A stretch of DNA of 64,000 nt from Agapetus fuscipes (lineage: Eukaryota > Arthropoda > Insecta > Trichoptera > Glossosomatidae), in the NCBI GenBank assembly GCA_951799405.1, contig OX637344.1, positions 7,068,001 through 7,132,000 of the forward strand. Reading direction: 5' to 3'. This document shows positions 1-15,300 of the stretch, piece after piece. The number at the start of each line of letters is the position of its first letter. The stretch's first letter is position 1. Made by a program: the position numbers and the translations under genes. The notes below the pieces were generated by a model. That model saw only the letters and a list, made by a program, of their open reading frames with translations. It did not search any database and had not been told where the DNA came from.

Positions 1-256
1 TGTCTTTGCACTTTTTTTTATTTATTTAAAAAAAATCCCTGTCATGAGGTGAAAATAGTTTAAGAATATTTCTGCTCTCATTTACTTTATTGCTCGAGTT
101 TTTTTTTATATAGAGGGCTAAGTTGACATGTACGCAATAAATCATGTAGATTTCATCGTAATCTTTTCAATAGTTGAGTAGTCCATACAGGACAAACATA
201 CGTTCATACACACATCCGTTCGATTTTACATATGAGAGAAGAAGAAGAAGATTTAC

Positions 257-367
257 CTGCAGCTTGTCCTCCCCCCTCCTGGTCTCCTCTCCCTTGAGCA
301 GATCCCTCTGGTCCTTGCTGTCTCCCTCCAGGTTCTGTTGTAAGGCGGCGTGCATGGGGAACTCATC
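257..367 (-). CDS. Exon 3 of the PPxY membrane-protein gene
   Basis: 37 codons between acceptor TTGTTTCAG and donor GTAAATC. It encodes DEFPMHAAL and then a highly charged Glu/Arg/Lys/Asp-rich segment. Intron 2 upstream is about 23 kb; the next exon must lie beyond the left edge. Confidence 0.62.
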
Positions 368-3300
368 CTGAAACAACAGCAACAAAATACTCCATGAGTT
401 ACAATGATACCTAAGTGCTTTTCATCTTTTAAGATGAATGATTAAAAAGTGAATGCCTCTACAATCAATAAAGCATGATTATCATGTAATAAAACGTCTG
501 TGGAAAAGCGTATCACATTTGAAGCATGCGTTTTTTTTATCTAGCCGCCATTCCCCTAGGGTTGGCCAATACCTCCACAAAGCGTCTCCACTTTGTTCTG
601 TCCATGCACACTTATTTCATCTCCTCGACATTCATCACACAAAAATAGAAAAAATTAACACATTTTTTTTCAATCCAGCGAAGAGCATCTTCGAAAGTTA
701 TGTGATTAATTTATTGTGCTTCACCGGGAATCAAACTTATGACTTTCGGATTACACGTAACACGTTTTGGATAAAACGCTCGACTAGGGAACGTATTCTA
801 GCTATATCTTGACTCTCAGAGCAGAATCTGTAGCTTTATATAATTATCCATTAAAGGAAGTCCTCTCACGAAGAATACTATACATTTTCAATTCCTTTGA
901 CTCTTTTTCTTTACACTCGTAGAACTAACTGTAACTTCCTATATAGTATGTACGTAGAATGTATATTACACGTAAGTGCCTACTGTACAGCTAAGTGAGA
1001 AAAAGTACACACTGAAAGTATTGTCGTTTGTCGCAATTAGAAAGCGGCCGCTCACAAAAACAGATATGACAATAATATTGTCGCTCTCCGTACGTGCGTT
1101 ATTGTTTTTTGATGACTCGCATAATTTACAGAGTCAGGCGACAAATTTTAATTTACGGCGCACTTCAAGTGTCGTGTCACAAATGTGAATGTGAAAGAGT
1201 GGGAAATGGATCTACTTACAAAAATGAAAACAAAACGTTGTCGTGGTATTACCTGCTGGTCTTTGCGTTTATTTTAGACATCAGACATCATTTCAGAGGG
1301 CTCTTTAGGTGTGATATACACAAAAACAGCGCTCACAAAATAGATCAGCCTAATTTATTATTATTATTTATCATTTCATAAAAACTGAAATGGATGCACT
1401 TTAAAAATTTTGGTCAGTCGATCAAATATTATTATTCTTAATTGGTAAAGTTATTGTTTTAACTGTATTTCTCAATTGATTAATTTAATAAAAAAGATTA
1501 TGTATTGAAGTTAGATGAATTTATTGTCAAGAGTTTCGATCCTGAATCTGAGTACCTAGTCTACGGACAGAAGATGCTGAAGGCAGGATGGTAAAGGTTC
1601 AACAGTGACCTTCCTTCCCCCGTGGGTTCCATTTATCCACTTTTGGGTGGCGCCAATATGGATTTGAATACAGGATCCTCATTGCTTGGATCCTGCAGGA
1701 GGATAGCTTGGCTAGCCAGATATACGAAAATAGGAGCGTACGATTCTCGGCCCTGCAGATGGTGAATATCATGTCACACCTCCTATGACAGGGTGATCGA
1801 ACCATAACAGATATATTGAAATTTAAGGCTTATATTTATGCACGGTCACAAGACAAGTGTAAGATCGCATTTGCACATGCTGTATGTGCACTTACAAAAT
1901 AAAGAAAACCTCACATGAAACTTCCTGCCGTCTTTCCCTGAAATCGAGGCGGCATTGGCAAAAGTACATGATGAGGTCAGCTTCATACCAATCTATTAGT
2001 CAAGAACAATAATGTACGAAAAAAGAAACAAGCAAAGATTATGATAGTTGAAAGACTATTTCTATTTACATCTGAAGATGGGAGGTACTGCTTCTCCCGA
2101 AACTGGTCGTGTACAAAAATAAACTCATGTGAATTAAAACAAAGCAATTTTTATTTTAATCGATTATTTTATGATTGTGATATTAGTAATGAGAAATAAA
2201 GTAGTGAATATGTATCTAAATCTTTAAAAAAAAGCCAGTTTAAAATTATGAGGAAACACCTAAAAATCATAAATCATAAAGCAAATTACTATGAATGTTT
2301 TGAGAACTTTTTATCATTTTGAATGGACATAAGTTTTCATGCTAGCATTCGAGTCATTTCACTTTTCCAAATCATAGAAATCTATTTCACACCATCTCTA
2401 CATCAGATCACACACTCATACACACTCATACTTGTGCTTCCAGCTGCCGGCACTTGTCTGCTTTAATAATTTCTTCTCGTCGATTGTTCCAGAACGCACG
2501 TTTCCCACACTGAGTGGTTGGGCGCACCTACCTCCTCGCCAGCCGCAGTTTTCTATGAAATTTCCCAATCTCCCGCCCTGATTGCGCGCTCGCAGAAAAT
2601 AACAGATTATTTTTTTCACGCCGGCTTACAAAAATAAAAGCGTTAAATCTCTGTTATTACTCGCGCAAACAGTCACTCAACATTCAACAATCTTGCATTA
2701 ACCGATAGGGGCGGCATTTTTTTACTTCTGCTACTTTTGCCAATGCCAACTATGTTTCAGGACACGCGGCATGTGTTGCAAGGTTTATATTCATTTCGAC
2801 TGCTCCAAGGAAGACAGCACTAAGTCAAAAAAGATAGTTTTGCAGGAAAGCCAATAGAATGTTATTTATTCCATAACTATTTTTTACATTCATTATAAAC
2901 GAATTTAAAAGAGATATGAACACGGCTGTCATCTTGGAATGAAGATAATGATTTGTTACCTTCAGAAATGGAAATAAGTCAAAAACCTAAATTTCGGAGT
3001 GACTTCCTTCTTCCTTGGAGCAGTCGATTTGAGCTTTGAGTTTTCATTTTGATGCAGCACGTGTCATGCATGTGATTAATGGCGTTCATTAAATATAAAC
3101 TTGAATGTTAATATATCTTTGTAATTTAGATTATACAAAGCCTATGACAATCTTACATCTGTAAGATGAAAAATCCAGCGTATTCTAATACTAATCTTAC
3201 ATTTTTAACTCTAGTGCTTAAATATACCTTTTTATGCTTATGTAGGTACCCATGTACTTGATTTTAAATAAACTTGCAAATATCTTGCTGCAGTGTAAGG

Positions 3301-6300
3301 CTCGGTATTTTCAACTTCAGCACAGCGGTTTTATACTCAGGGAAAAGCACGCACTTATGTTTATCGTGTGGGTAGTTTTTTTTATCAGTTTGTCACTTTA
3401 AAATGCTAACTTTAAAACTACCGGGCGTATGCAAGAGTGTTCATTCAAAAGAAACGCATGACAACTAGCTGTGATTGATTCATGAAGCAAGAATGACAAA
3501 CAAAGATTTTTCAATTGTTTGGGAGCTCATGAGCCCGCAGTCAAAAATATCGCAGATAAGAATGCTGAATGCGGAGCGATCGTCTGTATGGGGGCATTAC
3601 AGCAATCGCGGTAAGCGCTTACAAATTGTGTGAATTTATGTAGATTGTAATGACAAAACAAAACAACTTATTTTCATGCAACTTATCTTATTGATAATTT
3701 AGCAGAATACAAAGTCCAGGAAAAAAACTGAAAAAGCATTTTGTACTCATATAATATTGTTTTCATTGCCAAACTGACTTTTTAAATTACATTTGGAAAC
3801 ATAAAGAAAAATTTGGCCATGTAAAATATTTCCTGGAGCAGAGTTCAGTCTTAAGATTTTTTTCTTATAGTAGCAATTAAAAACAAATTGCATTTCAAGG
3901 ATAATCATCATTTTAGAATTACAGAAGAGCGTCGATTATCCGAACATTAATTAAACGAACGATCAATTAACCGAACAGCTGGTTCTCACTCGCTCCAGAG
4001 GAAAAAAATTGTAATGCTGTGTGTATTTACACTTGAAATTCATTGTTATTTTAAAGAAATGCACCTTGCAACTCATGCCGACCTCCCCTCAAACCGGGAT
4101 GACAAAGCGAAACATTTTTACAAATGGGTGATCAACCTCACACCAACCTGTAAGTCAACGCACACAAATAATAAATTGTACTTATAACAAATCCATTACA
4201 TTCTGATTTTGAGACTGTAGGCATAAGAATTTATTTTCGAAAAATATTGTTTTAAAGTAATAATCCTTTTGTGTTCTTTAAATGCACGATGCACTTGTTT
4301 TACCATCACTTCAAAAATACATCGCGTTTTTAGATGTGCATGACATTAACTTTTTTCCGTTGTTCTTCGAAAGAGAATGAGACAATCATCGAAAACAATG
4401 CTATCAGATAGCGCTGTCACTTCGTGCACGTAGCATCATCATCTGCATGTTCACAAAACCAACAGAAGTTCACTCTCCATCATTGTCTGGGCGTCTAGCC
4501 GTTCTCTCAGCTTTCTATCTACGAGACAACTAAAAAATCTCACGTTTTAACTCAACCATGAAAAATGTATATAATCCAAAGCAGTGCCAACTACGGAGCG
4601 TTTTAGTTTTAAAGCAATTATATAATTGTTGTACTTATTTTTACAAATATTTATTCACCATGCCAGAAATCTTCACGTTTAAATTTAACCATAAAAAATT
4701 AATATAAGCTAAAACAGTGCATCTGGAGAGCGTTTGACTTTCTGCACAATTTCAGATTGAATTTGAACGTTTAGTTTTATGTTTTTTTTTTGAGTTTCCC
4801 TATAGTTTTTCTAACGCACTAGCAATAAGTTTTATACTTGTGGTAATTTTTTAACACAAAGATTTGTTTCACGCTCAAACTCAATCATAGCGTTTTACCA
4901 AAAAATATATAGAAGCTTAAACATTCACTAGAAAAGCCTTTTGAGTTGCCATTCATTTTTGGTGACGGGCTTTGGTTCAGTGTACACGTAATGTTGTATA
5001 CTTGGATAACAGATCTGATATTTTCATCAGATGTGAATGCACTTTCTTTGGGGTCACGACACGCAACTCCAGATCAACAACAGACTATACAACTACGTCG
5101 TCATGAGCCACAGAGGTCAAACAAATTATTTTCTATTCTATACCAACTACGTGCCAACGAGTCCATTCGTCGGGCACTACTTTGGATGGCTTGATTCTAG
5201 CCAGTATACGAGTTTGTATATGCCGTATTCTTCAGTTCTTAGAACATTTTGTTCGTAGCGATAAGGATAGCCTGAAATGACTGGTTGTGATCGATGGCTT
5301 GGAAGGGAATAGTGGAAGAGGAAAATCCCCCATTCGATGGACCAATCAAGTGAAAACAGAAGAAGACACGTGTGTGGTTGAAGCGCTGTCGGCAGCACAG
5401 TCAAGATACAACTGGAGAAGAGTGGTTGTTTCCACAAGGGGCATAACCCTGAGCCATGAAAAATAGGATGAATAAGAAGACCAATGACGTTTCATTTGGA
5501 ATATAAACCTTTACGTTAGACGCCAGGAAGGTCTCCTGCATACAATAATCGGGGGATGATCGAGGGGACAAACGCCCGAGGATGACCACGCTGAAAGTTA
5601 TACTACAGGATATATTAAAATGTTGTAGATAATTGCCTAGCATAGGGAGAAAGTGCGAACAAGATGGATTAATATTGCGGCAAACCAATCCTAGGATTAA
5701 AACAGAGCAAGAAGAAACCTTTCTTGTAATTTTTTGTAATTATAAGTCATATTTTCTGGATGAATAGGTTGGTAGCTGACCTTCCATGATTTAAAAAATT
5801 GGTTCACTTTTTCAATGCCTCCCATGTTTCAAGAAAGAGCAGCAGAAATTTCAGGGTTTATATTAATTTGATGTCTGTGTATTTATTCTGTGTATTAGTA
5901 CACAACTCACACGAGTCTGCTGGTGGACTTTCGTTAAATATGAATCTTAAATACTAAGATATTGTTAAGGTTTGAATAGTTTTTTATTGACATTTAAATT
6001 TATAAGTATCGTTATGCCCTTAATTACACAACCAGTGAAATATTGTTAGTCAGGTTCGTTTAGAGTTCTTTACACACTTGTCGTAGCACTTATTGTTCAT
6101 TTGTAGCACTAGATGGGAGAGACAGAGTGCTGACGTCCAGCGTCGATATCTCTCCTTGTTGGGAGCACGCGGGATGTCTGGTAGAGGTGTTTGGACAGAG
6201 CGGTTGCTCGATGTCACTCGTTCCAGCTTCCACGATGTGTGTGTAACGCGGGTAGCAACGTCAGAATCTTAAATTGCCCAACAATTACTCCCGGCTGTGT

Positions 6301-9300
6301 GTATGTGTGCGCAGATGGAGGGTTACGTTTGGAAGGTCAAAAGTATCCGCACGAGTCCTTCCGATTGCGTATGTATGTGTGCACGGAGAGATAGGACCGT
6401 TTGGGAGGTAACAAAAGCACCCGCACGATTCCTTCCGTAACACACGTGTGTGTGTATGTGTGTGTGGTGCAGGCGGAGAGTTTCCGTCTTAGTGCAAGCC
6501 ACTGATTCATTACCAGTACCTACGGGGCAATTTGCACTGCTCCTCACATAGGCAAGGCTTCGGGTGGAATCGACCCAGTTGGTACTCTTTATCCGAGAAG
6601 CTAGCTCTACATAGAAAGGTTGAGACCACCTTGGTTCTTGTTATCCAGCGGAGCCGGATTTGGGAGGCCAAGTACCACGCCTTGAGATAATCAATAGAAT
6701 ATCTGCCTGATGGCTCAAATCTCATTCCTTATGAAGAATGCTTGTTCGATTTTGCGTATGAGTTTATTTGTCTCAAAGCGCCATCTGTGGGTGTTTCTCT
6801 GAAGCTCACTAACACCAATATATCTTTGAAATTTGAATTACAGGTAACATACAAATTAGTTAAATCGACTTTGACCAATCCACTAATCTTGTTTAATCAC
6901 CTTGTTTACTAAAAAACCGTAAATTTGAGTATTCTCATCATCATTATTCTCACTCAGAAAATGACTTGAAAGTGCATTCGTCACACTTTTACTTCATTAT
7001 GTTTTTACGGTCACAAAGTGCGTAAATCTTATTGATGCATAATAAAAAGGTGCAAGAAAGTTCAATTTACTGAAAGTGAAAGACAGTTTAACAAATTTAT
7101 GGTATTTTTACATTCTTTCAAATAATTACAAAGAAAAACAACTTTTCCTCTATGTGTTTAACTGTTTCAGTCTTTTTTTGTTTTAATTTTTAATAATTGT
7201 AATTTTTGTACACAAAAAATATTCGAAACTAGTGAAAATAAGTAGTATTAGAAATGACGGAAAAATTGCGTTTCTTTATAATTCCTTGAAAAAATATTAA
7301 TGACTTTTTACAATGTAAATGCACAAACCATTAAATTTATAATATTACATTCCTTAAATCAATTATATCTGAGGTAAAATAATGAAAAAATTAATAAACT
7401 GGTTTCCGAAATAAATAAAAATATAAATCAGAAATCAGAAAAATATTACTCCAAGTTTATATTTAACATTTTAATAAATTCTTCAGTAATGTTAACAACT
7501 GCCAATATTTTTGAATAATCTATACTTTTTTAATTTGATTAATTTTTGTGAACGCAGAAAATTCATTTAATCCGCAAAAGGATATAAACACATATAATAT
7601 GTTACTTCTTAACGCAGTTTTAATTTCACTTCTTTTTATACTAAAATATTTCTTCCGTCTTTCACAAACAGACACGTGTAAGCAAATTTGAAATGAACAT
7701 AAGCCCGGCTACTTTTGCTGACATTCTCTGAAACAGGGGTGACATTGGCCAAGTGAACCATTTTAAGCTTAAAGTATGCGTGGTCACCTACATACCAACC
7801 TATAAGATACTAAAAAAATTAAAAACAATTTAAAATTTTGTCAACAATCAACGTAAATTGATTTCTGTTTGTAAATATGATTATTTAATTCAGCTGGGAA
7901 CTGGATCAAGTATGAAGAGGTTGTACACAAAAATAAACAATGCTATCTGTGTGATTTGTATCTGAGCAATATCATTGTAACAGTGATTGCTTTGACCTTT
8001 GGTGTGGTCCATATCAGCGCTGGAAGGAAGTTTTCACTGTTCGGGGTCATGCAGGAGAAAGGTGAAAGCGGCGGTGAGCCAACAGAGCGAGAGAGACAAC
8101 AATACGTAGAAAGAGAGGGGTATACACTGTAAAAGGAACAAGAGGTGGGAGATTCTACGTAAAACAAACAAAGACATTTCAAAAGTGAACAGCTATGTAG
8201 TATGAGTTTTGACTTTCCTACGTAGTATGCGAGAATTTTTATTTTCAGTTTAACGTTACGTTCCGTTATTTTTATTTGTCCTATACCCCGAGTATACAGC
8301 ATTGCGTAAACTCACCTCGATTGCGTAAATCGAAAAAGTATGGAGTATACGACGGCACTCCTAGAGAGTGATTTTGATCTCATATGCAATCGAAGTGAGC
8401 TTGGGTACTGAAAATGCTTTGAAAGGTAGAAAACTTAAGTATTGTTGTATGAATGACTGTGACAGTTGCTTTGGTATATACTCAGATAAATGAAGATAAC
8501 GTTCCAGGTACTTTGACCACTCCTAGTAAAAAAGCAACAAAGTTACAGTTACAGCTAACTATGTGCAAGTAGTTACTCATATATCCGTGAGTTTAACGTA
8601 TCAACGGATACCAATATAGTGGCAGATGAAGAGAATTCTTACGAAATGGCCGCAACGCATGTAAGTGCGGAAAATGTGACATTCCTATTAGCTTATTATG
8701 TACTGTGAGTATCGACAGTTTTCCTGTATTGTTGCCAGCTATTACATAAACTAGAAATTATCGACATTATGTACTTACATGCTCACACAAGATGTAAGTA
8801 TATACTATGAATACCTACCTACTTGATTTAAAAAAGACATTAAGAACGTACACATTTCATTTTAAACGAAGTATGCAGTTTGTTTTTTTTATGCCATGGC
8901 GAATAACTTAAATACGACCCTAACGGTGCTATTCTTAAAAGTTTTAGTCGTCCGTTGAGCCCACGCTTTGACAAACTAATGATGCATTTGTATGAAAACC
9001 TGTCAATCCAAGATGGCCGCAAGTGAACAGCTGATTAGTTTTCATACAAATATTACCAAAATTCGGTAGGTAAGATTGACCGTGGAGGTGAGACTTTCAG
9101 GCCAGGTATCATTAGTTTGTCAAAGCATGGGCTCAACCGACGACTAAAATGTCTAAGAATAGCGCCCCGTAAGTCCCTAAAAATCATTTTCATGAAATTA
9201 AAAAAAAATCCATTGATGTTAAACGACACTTAATACCAAAATGTATATCAAAGATAAGGGTGACATTTGAGCTGCATGAAAAAGTTACACTTTTCGTTCT

Positions 9301-12300
9301 CTCATTAAGTGCCCTAACTGAAAAAAATAATTCTTGATGTTTTGTTACTAGAAATTCTATTCACATTTCTGTGAGAATCCAGTCAGTACTTTAAGTATAA
9401 AACATTGAGTTTAGACTCAACTATATTGTTTTATCAAAAAAAACATGGAAAATAAAACAGCGCCTTTGGTGAGCGTCTTAGTTTCCATTCAGTCTTGATA
9501 AAACTACAAGGTTGAGTTTGAACATGAAATTTTATACTTGTACCTCGAGTATAAAACTATACATAACATCTCCTAGATCGCTTAAATAGATAGAAATGTA
9601 TTCAAACTACATCACTCACTAGGAATGCTGTCATATTTTCTATACATTTTTGTATTTACGCGAACGAGGGGAGTTTATGTACTGTTTTATACTTGAGGTA
9701 CTGGGGTAATTATCTCAGTTCATTATAGATCCGATTCATTGCTCTCAATAACCAATCTACCAAGACTTTCATCTGCCGCCTAGTTCCTATTCAAGCATTG
9801 TAAAAATAATCATTAAAAATATCAATCCCCAGAAAAGTAATTAGTTTTTCAAATAAAATAATCATTTTTTAATTTATTCATTAAAATTTAAGTTTAATTG
9901 ATGAATGACGATCCTATCTGTTAAAAAATATGAAAATGCAAAAATATTTTTAAAAGGTTGACACATTTATGCAGTGAAAATTATTAATAAAAATATATTA
10001 ATTGAAATAAATCAATCCCGATGATTTGATGATATTGAAAAGCACTCGGGCATTACATACTCAAATTCATCAAAATTAAACGTGCCTTTTAAAATTAATT
10101 AATTAATCAATTTTCAGGGAAAGAACAAGAGTTGAAGGGCGTACACTCGATTTCTTTCTCTTTTTTTGTACATTTATAACGGTATTTCCATAGAATCAAT
10201 TCGGATAAAATCAAAGACGCTAATCTATGTTATTTTTCCGTAAATTTAAAATTACAAAACCGAATCTCAATGAACATAAACTTATCCTGCCGCCTAGAAC
10301 CGGGGTGGCATTAAAAAAAGTGAACCAAGTTTTTACAGTATGAGGGGTCAGCCTCATACCAACCTTTTAGACAAGGACCTCAAGGAGTAATCATTGGTAA
10401 AAATAAAATTAATAGTCTTTGGTTCAATACAATTCAATTTTGAAATACTTTCTTATTTTTTCCTTAAACCATTTTTAAGAATTACCATTCTAATTGCACT
10501 TCAAACATTCATGACTAACTCTATTCATCGGTAGATTTCATTCCGGGAACGGATATTGTTTATTGAAATGCATGTTTAATGAAGCGAGCGTGTGAAAGCA
10601 TTTTAAGGCAAGCAATTACCATAAAAAACAAACTGGTTTTGTGAAAATCACGAATGCTTATAAATCTAAAACATAATAAGGAAGGAGGTTTATTTCAGGT
10701 TAGCCAATTAGCGAAAAGAAATGTTGCAGTTTTATATTAATGGATGCAGATTTATCTTTTCAACGAGATAATCATAATGTATCACAGGCTAAGCGGTTCG
10801 TGAATTAAAGAATTCGAATAGGAAATAAATTGTCCGTTTAAACTTACGTAAAGTAAAATATCACAGAAAATAACATTCTCTGTGCTTTCGTGTATTTTAT
10901 TTCTATTTAATTGGACGTATCTTATTTTCAAAGTAATCTTAGATTGCCTTTTTAGGTTTTACAAGACTTATTTACAAATATAAGAAAAATAAAACCAAAG
11001 CTTTTAATTTTGTACAGATATAATACGAGTACGAATACAAAAATATTTTATTGAACCTTTTTCAACAAATCAAAACGCTTTTTTAAAGATGAAAGGAAGA
11101 ATAAATTATACACCTTTGCGTTCTAGGTACATATACTTATTTACCGGGTATATTTTGCGGCTACGAAATTTAAATTAAAAAAAAACTGAACTTTCAAAAA
11201 TACACCCGGGCACTATTAACAGCTGTCATGTTATTTTGTTTTACTCTTTGGTCCCCTCTTATCCTCTTATCTCCTTCTTACGTCTCTTTCATTATTCTAA
11301 ACTAAACTAAAAACTAGACTACATATGTACATTGTTAAATCAGTTCATATAACTAAACAGTTCGTCAGTTAACAAACCTATACTAGTTAGCACAAGACAT
11401 AGTATGCACCAATTAACTAACGAATGAAAACAGTATTTGTAAGTATATACGAATACAATTACAGAATATATAATAATTTTTCTGGTTAGCGTTTTAGTTT
11501 TAAGTATTTTTTTCAGTTTTCGCGATGCTTGAGTATTTATTTTACGTTTTGTACTCGCTGTACGGATTATTATCTCTGATACACTACTAGAACGTATTTT
11601 CTCTCAAATGAACTTTAACGCACCGACAAACAAGAAACTTCCTATCACGTAGACGAAATCTTTTCTTCTTTTTTTTTTAAATATAACACAGTCTCCGTTG
11701 AATAAAAAAACATATATAAATTGGTTTTAAAGTCAGTTTTTCAAATTGGAAGAAAGGTATAATCCTAATTTTTGTTTAACAAATCTAATGAATAAGGCGT
11801 AATATTTTTATGTAAATTAAAAATCTAAACCAGTGTAAATGGAATTTGCCCATACTATACAGTTAATTTAACTTGAACTTAGGTTCAACCAATCTAATGA
11901 AGACTGAATAGTAATAAAATTGTTTAGAATGTAATTAATTACGTGAGTATAACAATAATGAGTACCACAAAATAATTCCCTGAATTGTTTTTTTACTGCT
12001 TTGTTTAATTTCATAAAAATAAAATATTTTCTTTCATTTTCAGTCTTTTAAGATTTTAATACATCAAAATAGCTTTAAAAATATCAAAATCAACTAGGAA
12101 ATTCGTGGTGTGTAAGTCTAAGCATGCTCGCTTGTTCTTTTACTGAAAAAAATGGACTTTGAATATTCATTGCCTGGTTTTGAAAACATTGTGTATTGTC
12201 GTAACATTGAAATTAATAAGTGCATCAGATTTATTTTCATTTTGGTACAAAACTGATCCTATCATCATCATCATCATTGGCACGACAACCCGGGGTGGGT

Positions 12301-15300
12301 CTTGGCCTCCCTCAGCAACCGCTGCCAGCGCTGTCTATCCAACGTCTTCCTCCTCCAGTCCCACATTCCCACTGCACGGCAATCCGCCACCACTCCATCC
12401 AGCCATCTTAAACGTGGTCTTACCACTATCCGGCGTCCTATATGTATATCTGTTTAAACTTGATATTCAATTAAACTTGATATCTATCCAAATTTGGATA
12501 TCTTCTATTGATTTTAATATGCTTTACATGTATGAAATTTGAATTACAGGATACCATGATTGGCAACGCCAATTGCTGTGAGAACAATGAGTGAACGCAG
12601 TCACTGCGAGGCGTGAATGATCGCATTTCACACACTGAATGTTCAATTAAAAGTTTCTAATTGCATATTCAAATGCAATAATGAACAACAAATCTATATC
12701 GGGGTCCCTCTGACACTTTCATGCTCTATAGACTATAATAGACGAAACAAACAAGCGTGAATAATAATGACATTTCTTTGTCATGAAAAAGTCATCAAAT
12801 TCTATGGATGCATTTTTAATCAAATTTTTACCCTAGGGGTCCAATTTTGATAGCACTCTTAGTGGATGTATCTATAATCTAAGATTCAAAGATATATTAT
12901 CATTTGAAATTCAAATTAAATGCATGCCCACAAACCTACACGCGTAAATTCGGATGTGACATGCTGAATGTGCACTTACAAAATAAAGATTCAAATCTAA
13001 AATGAACCTAAGCCTTCAACTTGTACTGAAATAAGGGTGACATTGGCAAAGTGAACCAAGTTTTTACAGAATTATTGGTCAGCCTAATACCAACCTATAA
13101 ACCAAGGACCAAGTGACCATTCATTCGCTATTTCAGGAATTTGTTTTATACACAAGAAAATTGTGACTTCACACAGCCAGGCTGTAGTTTTGTTTTTGTT
13201 TGAAGGAACATAGAGTTTTCCCGTCGTGAAAAATATTTTCCGTTTTCAAATTTGAGTCCATTAAAATAGCATGCATCATCATGTGCAAGTATTAAAATAA
13301 TAATGAATTTTCACAGTGAAAATACACAAACCATAATGATATAAATAATATGAAAAGAATAATTATATGCCGCAGTATTAATATCTTAATATAAAAGGTG
13401 ATACTTAATCTAAGTGAAAGTAAAAATGTACGATTTCTCGGTGCATGCAAAGTCAAGTCAGCTGATTCGCCACTTTTATTACATCGGATAGATCATTATT
13501 AAAACCTAAACAGACAATCTGACTGTAAAACTTTCATCATTCAAGCCTCAACGCGTCACTTTGTCTGAGGCTTCTCATTGATTTCTATCACGACTTATAT
13601 TATATGCTGATGATGATGATGATATAAGGATGATTTATGAAACGATGATGTGAAACACACCTCAAGAGCCTTGTACGAATCTGGCCTTTGCTATAGAAAG
13701 CGCCAATTCTGAAACAAGACCACATGAGGTCCAATCGTGAATTGGCTTAGACAATACTGTGTCGTTACCCAGCCGCGTTGCTAGGGAAAAGGTATATAAT
13801 TTTTTTGTTACTAGTTGAAGGACAGCAGTCCAATACAAGGCTGACGTTTGCTCGCCAAGAAAAAAGTTCAAAATTTTAATAGTTTCGTAAATACATCTTT
13901 GCAACTTAGATTACAGAGAGATGCTGAAACGCAACTAAGCTGCACCTATAAGTAACTCCATTCCGCGTTGGTCCTGGAGGAATCGATGTAGCGAGTAGAA
14001 CCTATGGATTTATTTTCACTTATAAGGGCACCAGCCTTCCGTCAACCGCTTAACTTGAAATAGGGGTTTTTCTGCTCTCGAGGGGGCAGATTCTCATTTC
14101 TAGGGAAGGCAAGCTAAACCTTACCGGTACTATAAATTTAGGTTTAAAATAAACACCGAAACTAAAAATAATTTCTTACACATTCGGTGGGGATTGAACT
14201 TTAGTCTTTGAACGCAACTAAGCTACACATATAATGTTACTTCTTGCCGCGTTCATTTGCTACGCAAGCGTTCTTGAGTGCCTCATAAAAATATCAAGCG
14301 ACCGTTATTCTTATTTCAATTCTTTAATTAAATAAAATGGATTAAAATAATCTTCACATAATAAATAAACTAGAATGAGCTTAATCATTGTGAATCCAAT
14401 TTATTTTCATAAATAAAACTTTTATTGTTAAACTTTATTATACAGAAATTAACAAACGCACAGTTTAATTATTTTGTCGTGGATTATAGAGAATTATACA
14501 GACGTTCCGTGTAGAATGAAGTATTAGACGTATAATTAAAAATAAAAGATAATAAATAAGTACTTAGGTGTATAATTAAATGAAAGAAACCTATTTTCTA
14601 GCCATCAATAATAATAAATCTAACGCTTTATTATATTTTGGAAAATAATTGCAACCGTCACGTAAATAAAAATAACAAAATAATATTTTATAATCTAAAT
14701 CCTAAGTTGATAGCTAGTTAAATAATTTATTGCTCAAGTCAAGATATCTTGTCAAGTTTTACGTTTTACGTAATTGATAAGTACACCCATCACAATATCC
14801 GCAAAAAATTGTTTAATGAATTTCAGGATAAATTATTTCGTGATCGCTTGTTTCGTGTGAATCACACCTCAAGAGTTCTCTGCGAACTTGTTCACCACTA
14901 GTCAGCACCATTTTTGTAAATATCAAAAGCGGTATTTTGGTAAATGAATTTGACAGATGAATTTTTCATCTGTGCGAAAGAAATATTTTCGAAAAATTAC
15001 ATGATAATTTTCGTGTACTCCGGCGGGAATCGAACTCACGATCTTATGTTTCCGTGAGTTAGTTGTAGGTATGTATTGATCAACGTGAGAAGCCATCTGA
15101 TTCTCGTATGGGTAGTGTTATCGTTGATCTGTTCCTAATACGGGCTTAACTAGTCTGATTGCTTTTCCGTATTAATTTTTATGTAATCCATACTCCAAGA
15201 TTGCACAACAATGCCTAACTCTTATCGTAGAGTAAAAATATAGATCAATACATTACGATGTTTAGTTGCAAAGGTATGTATGTTTCTATTGTTACGAATA

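Noticed and set aside
453..812. 119-codon plus-strand open frame
   Set aside because: Runs antisense through a SINE family A fragment; no protein family features.
6510..6725. 71-codon minus-strand frame in GC-richer DNA
   Set aside because: Looks protein-like in composition but no family signature, start context or repeat copy to support it.
7943..8302. 119-codon minus-strand open frame
   Set aside because: Overlaps a family P half-copy at its start; Ser/Cys-rich random-looking translation.
12159..12542. 127-codon plus-strand open frame
   Set aside because: It is the antisense of the LINE C-terminal relic at 12274-12438, which is the real coding signal.
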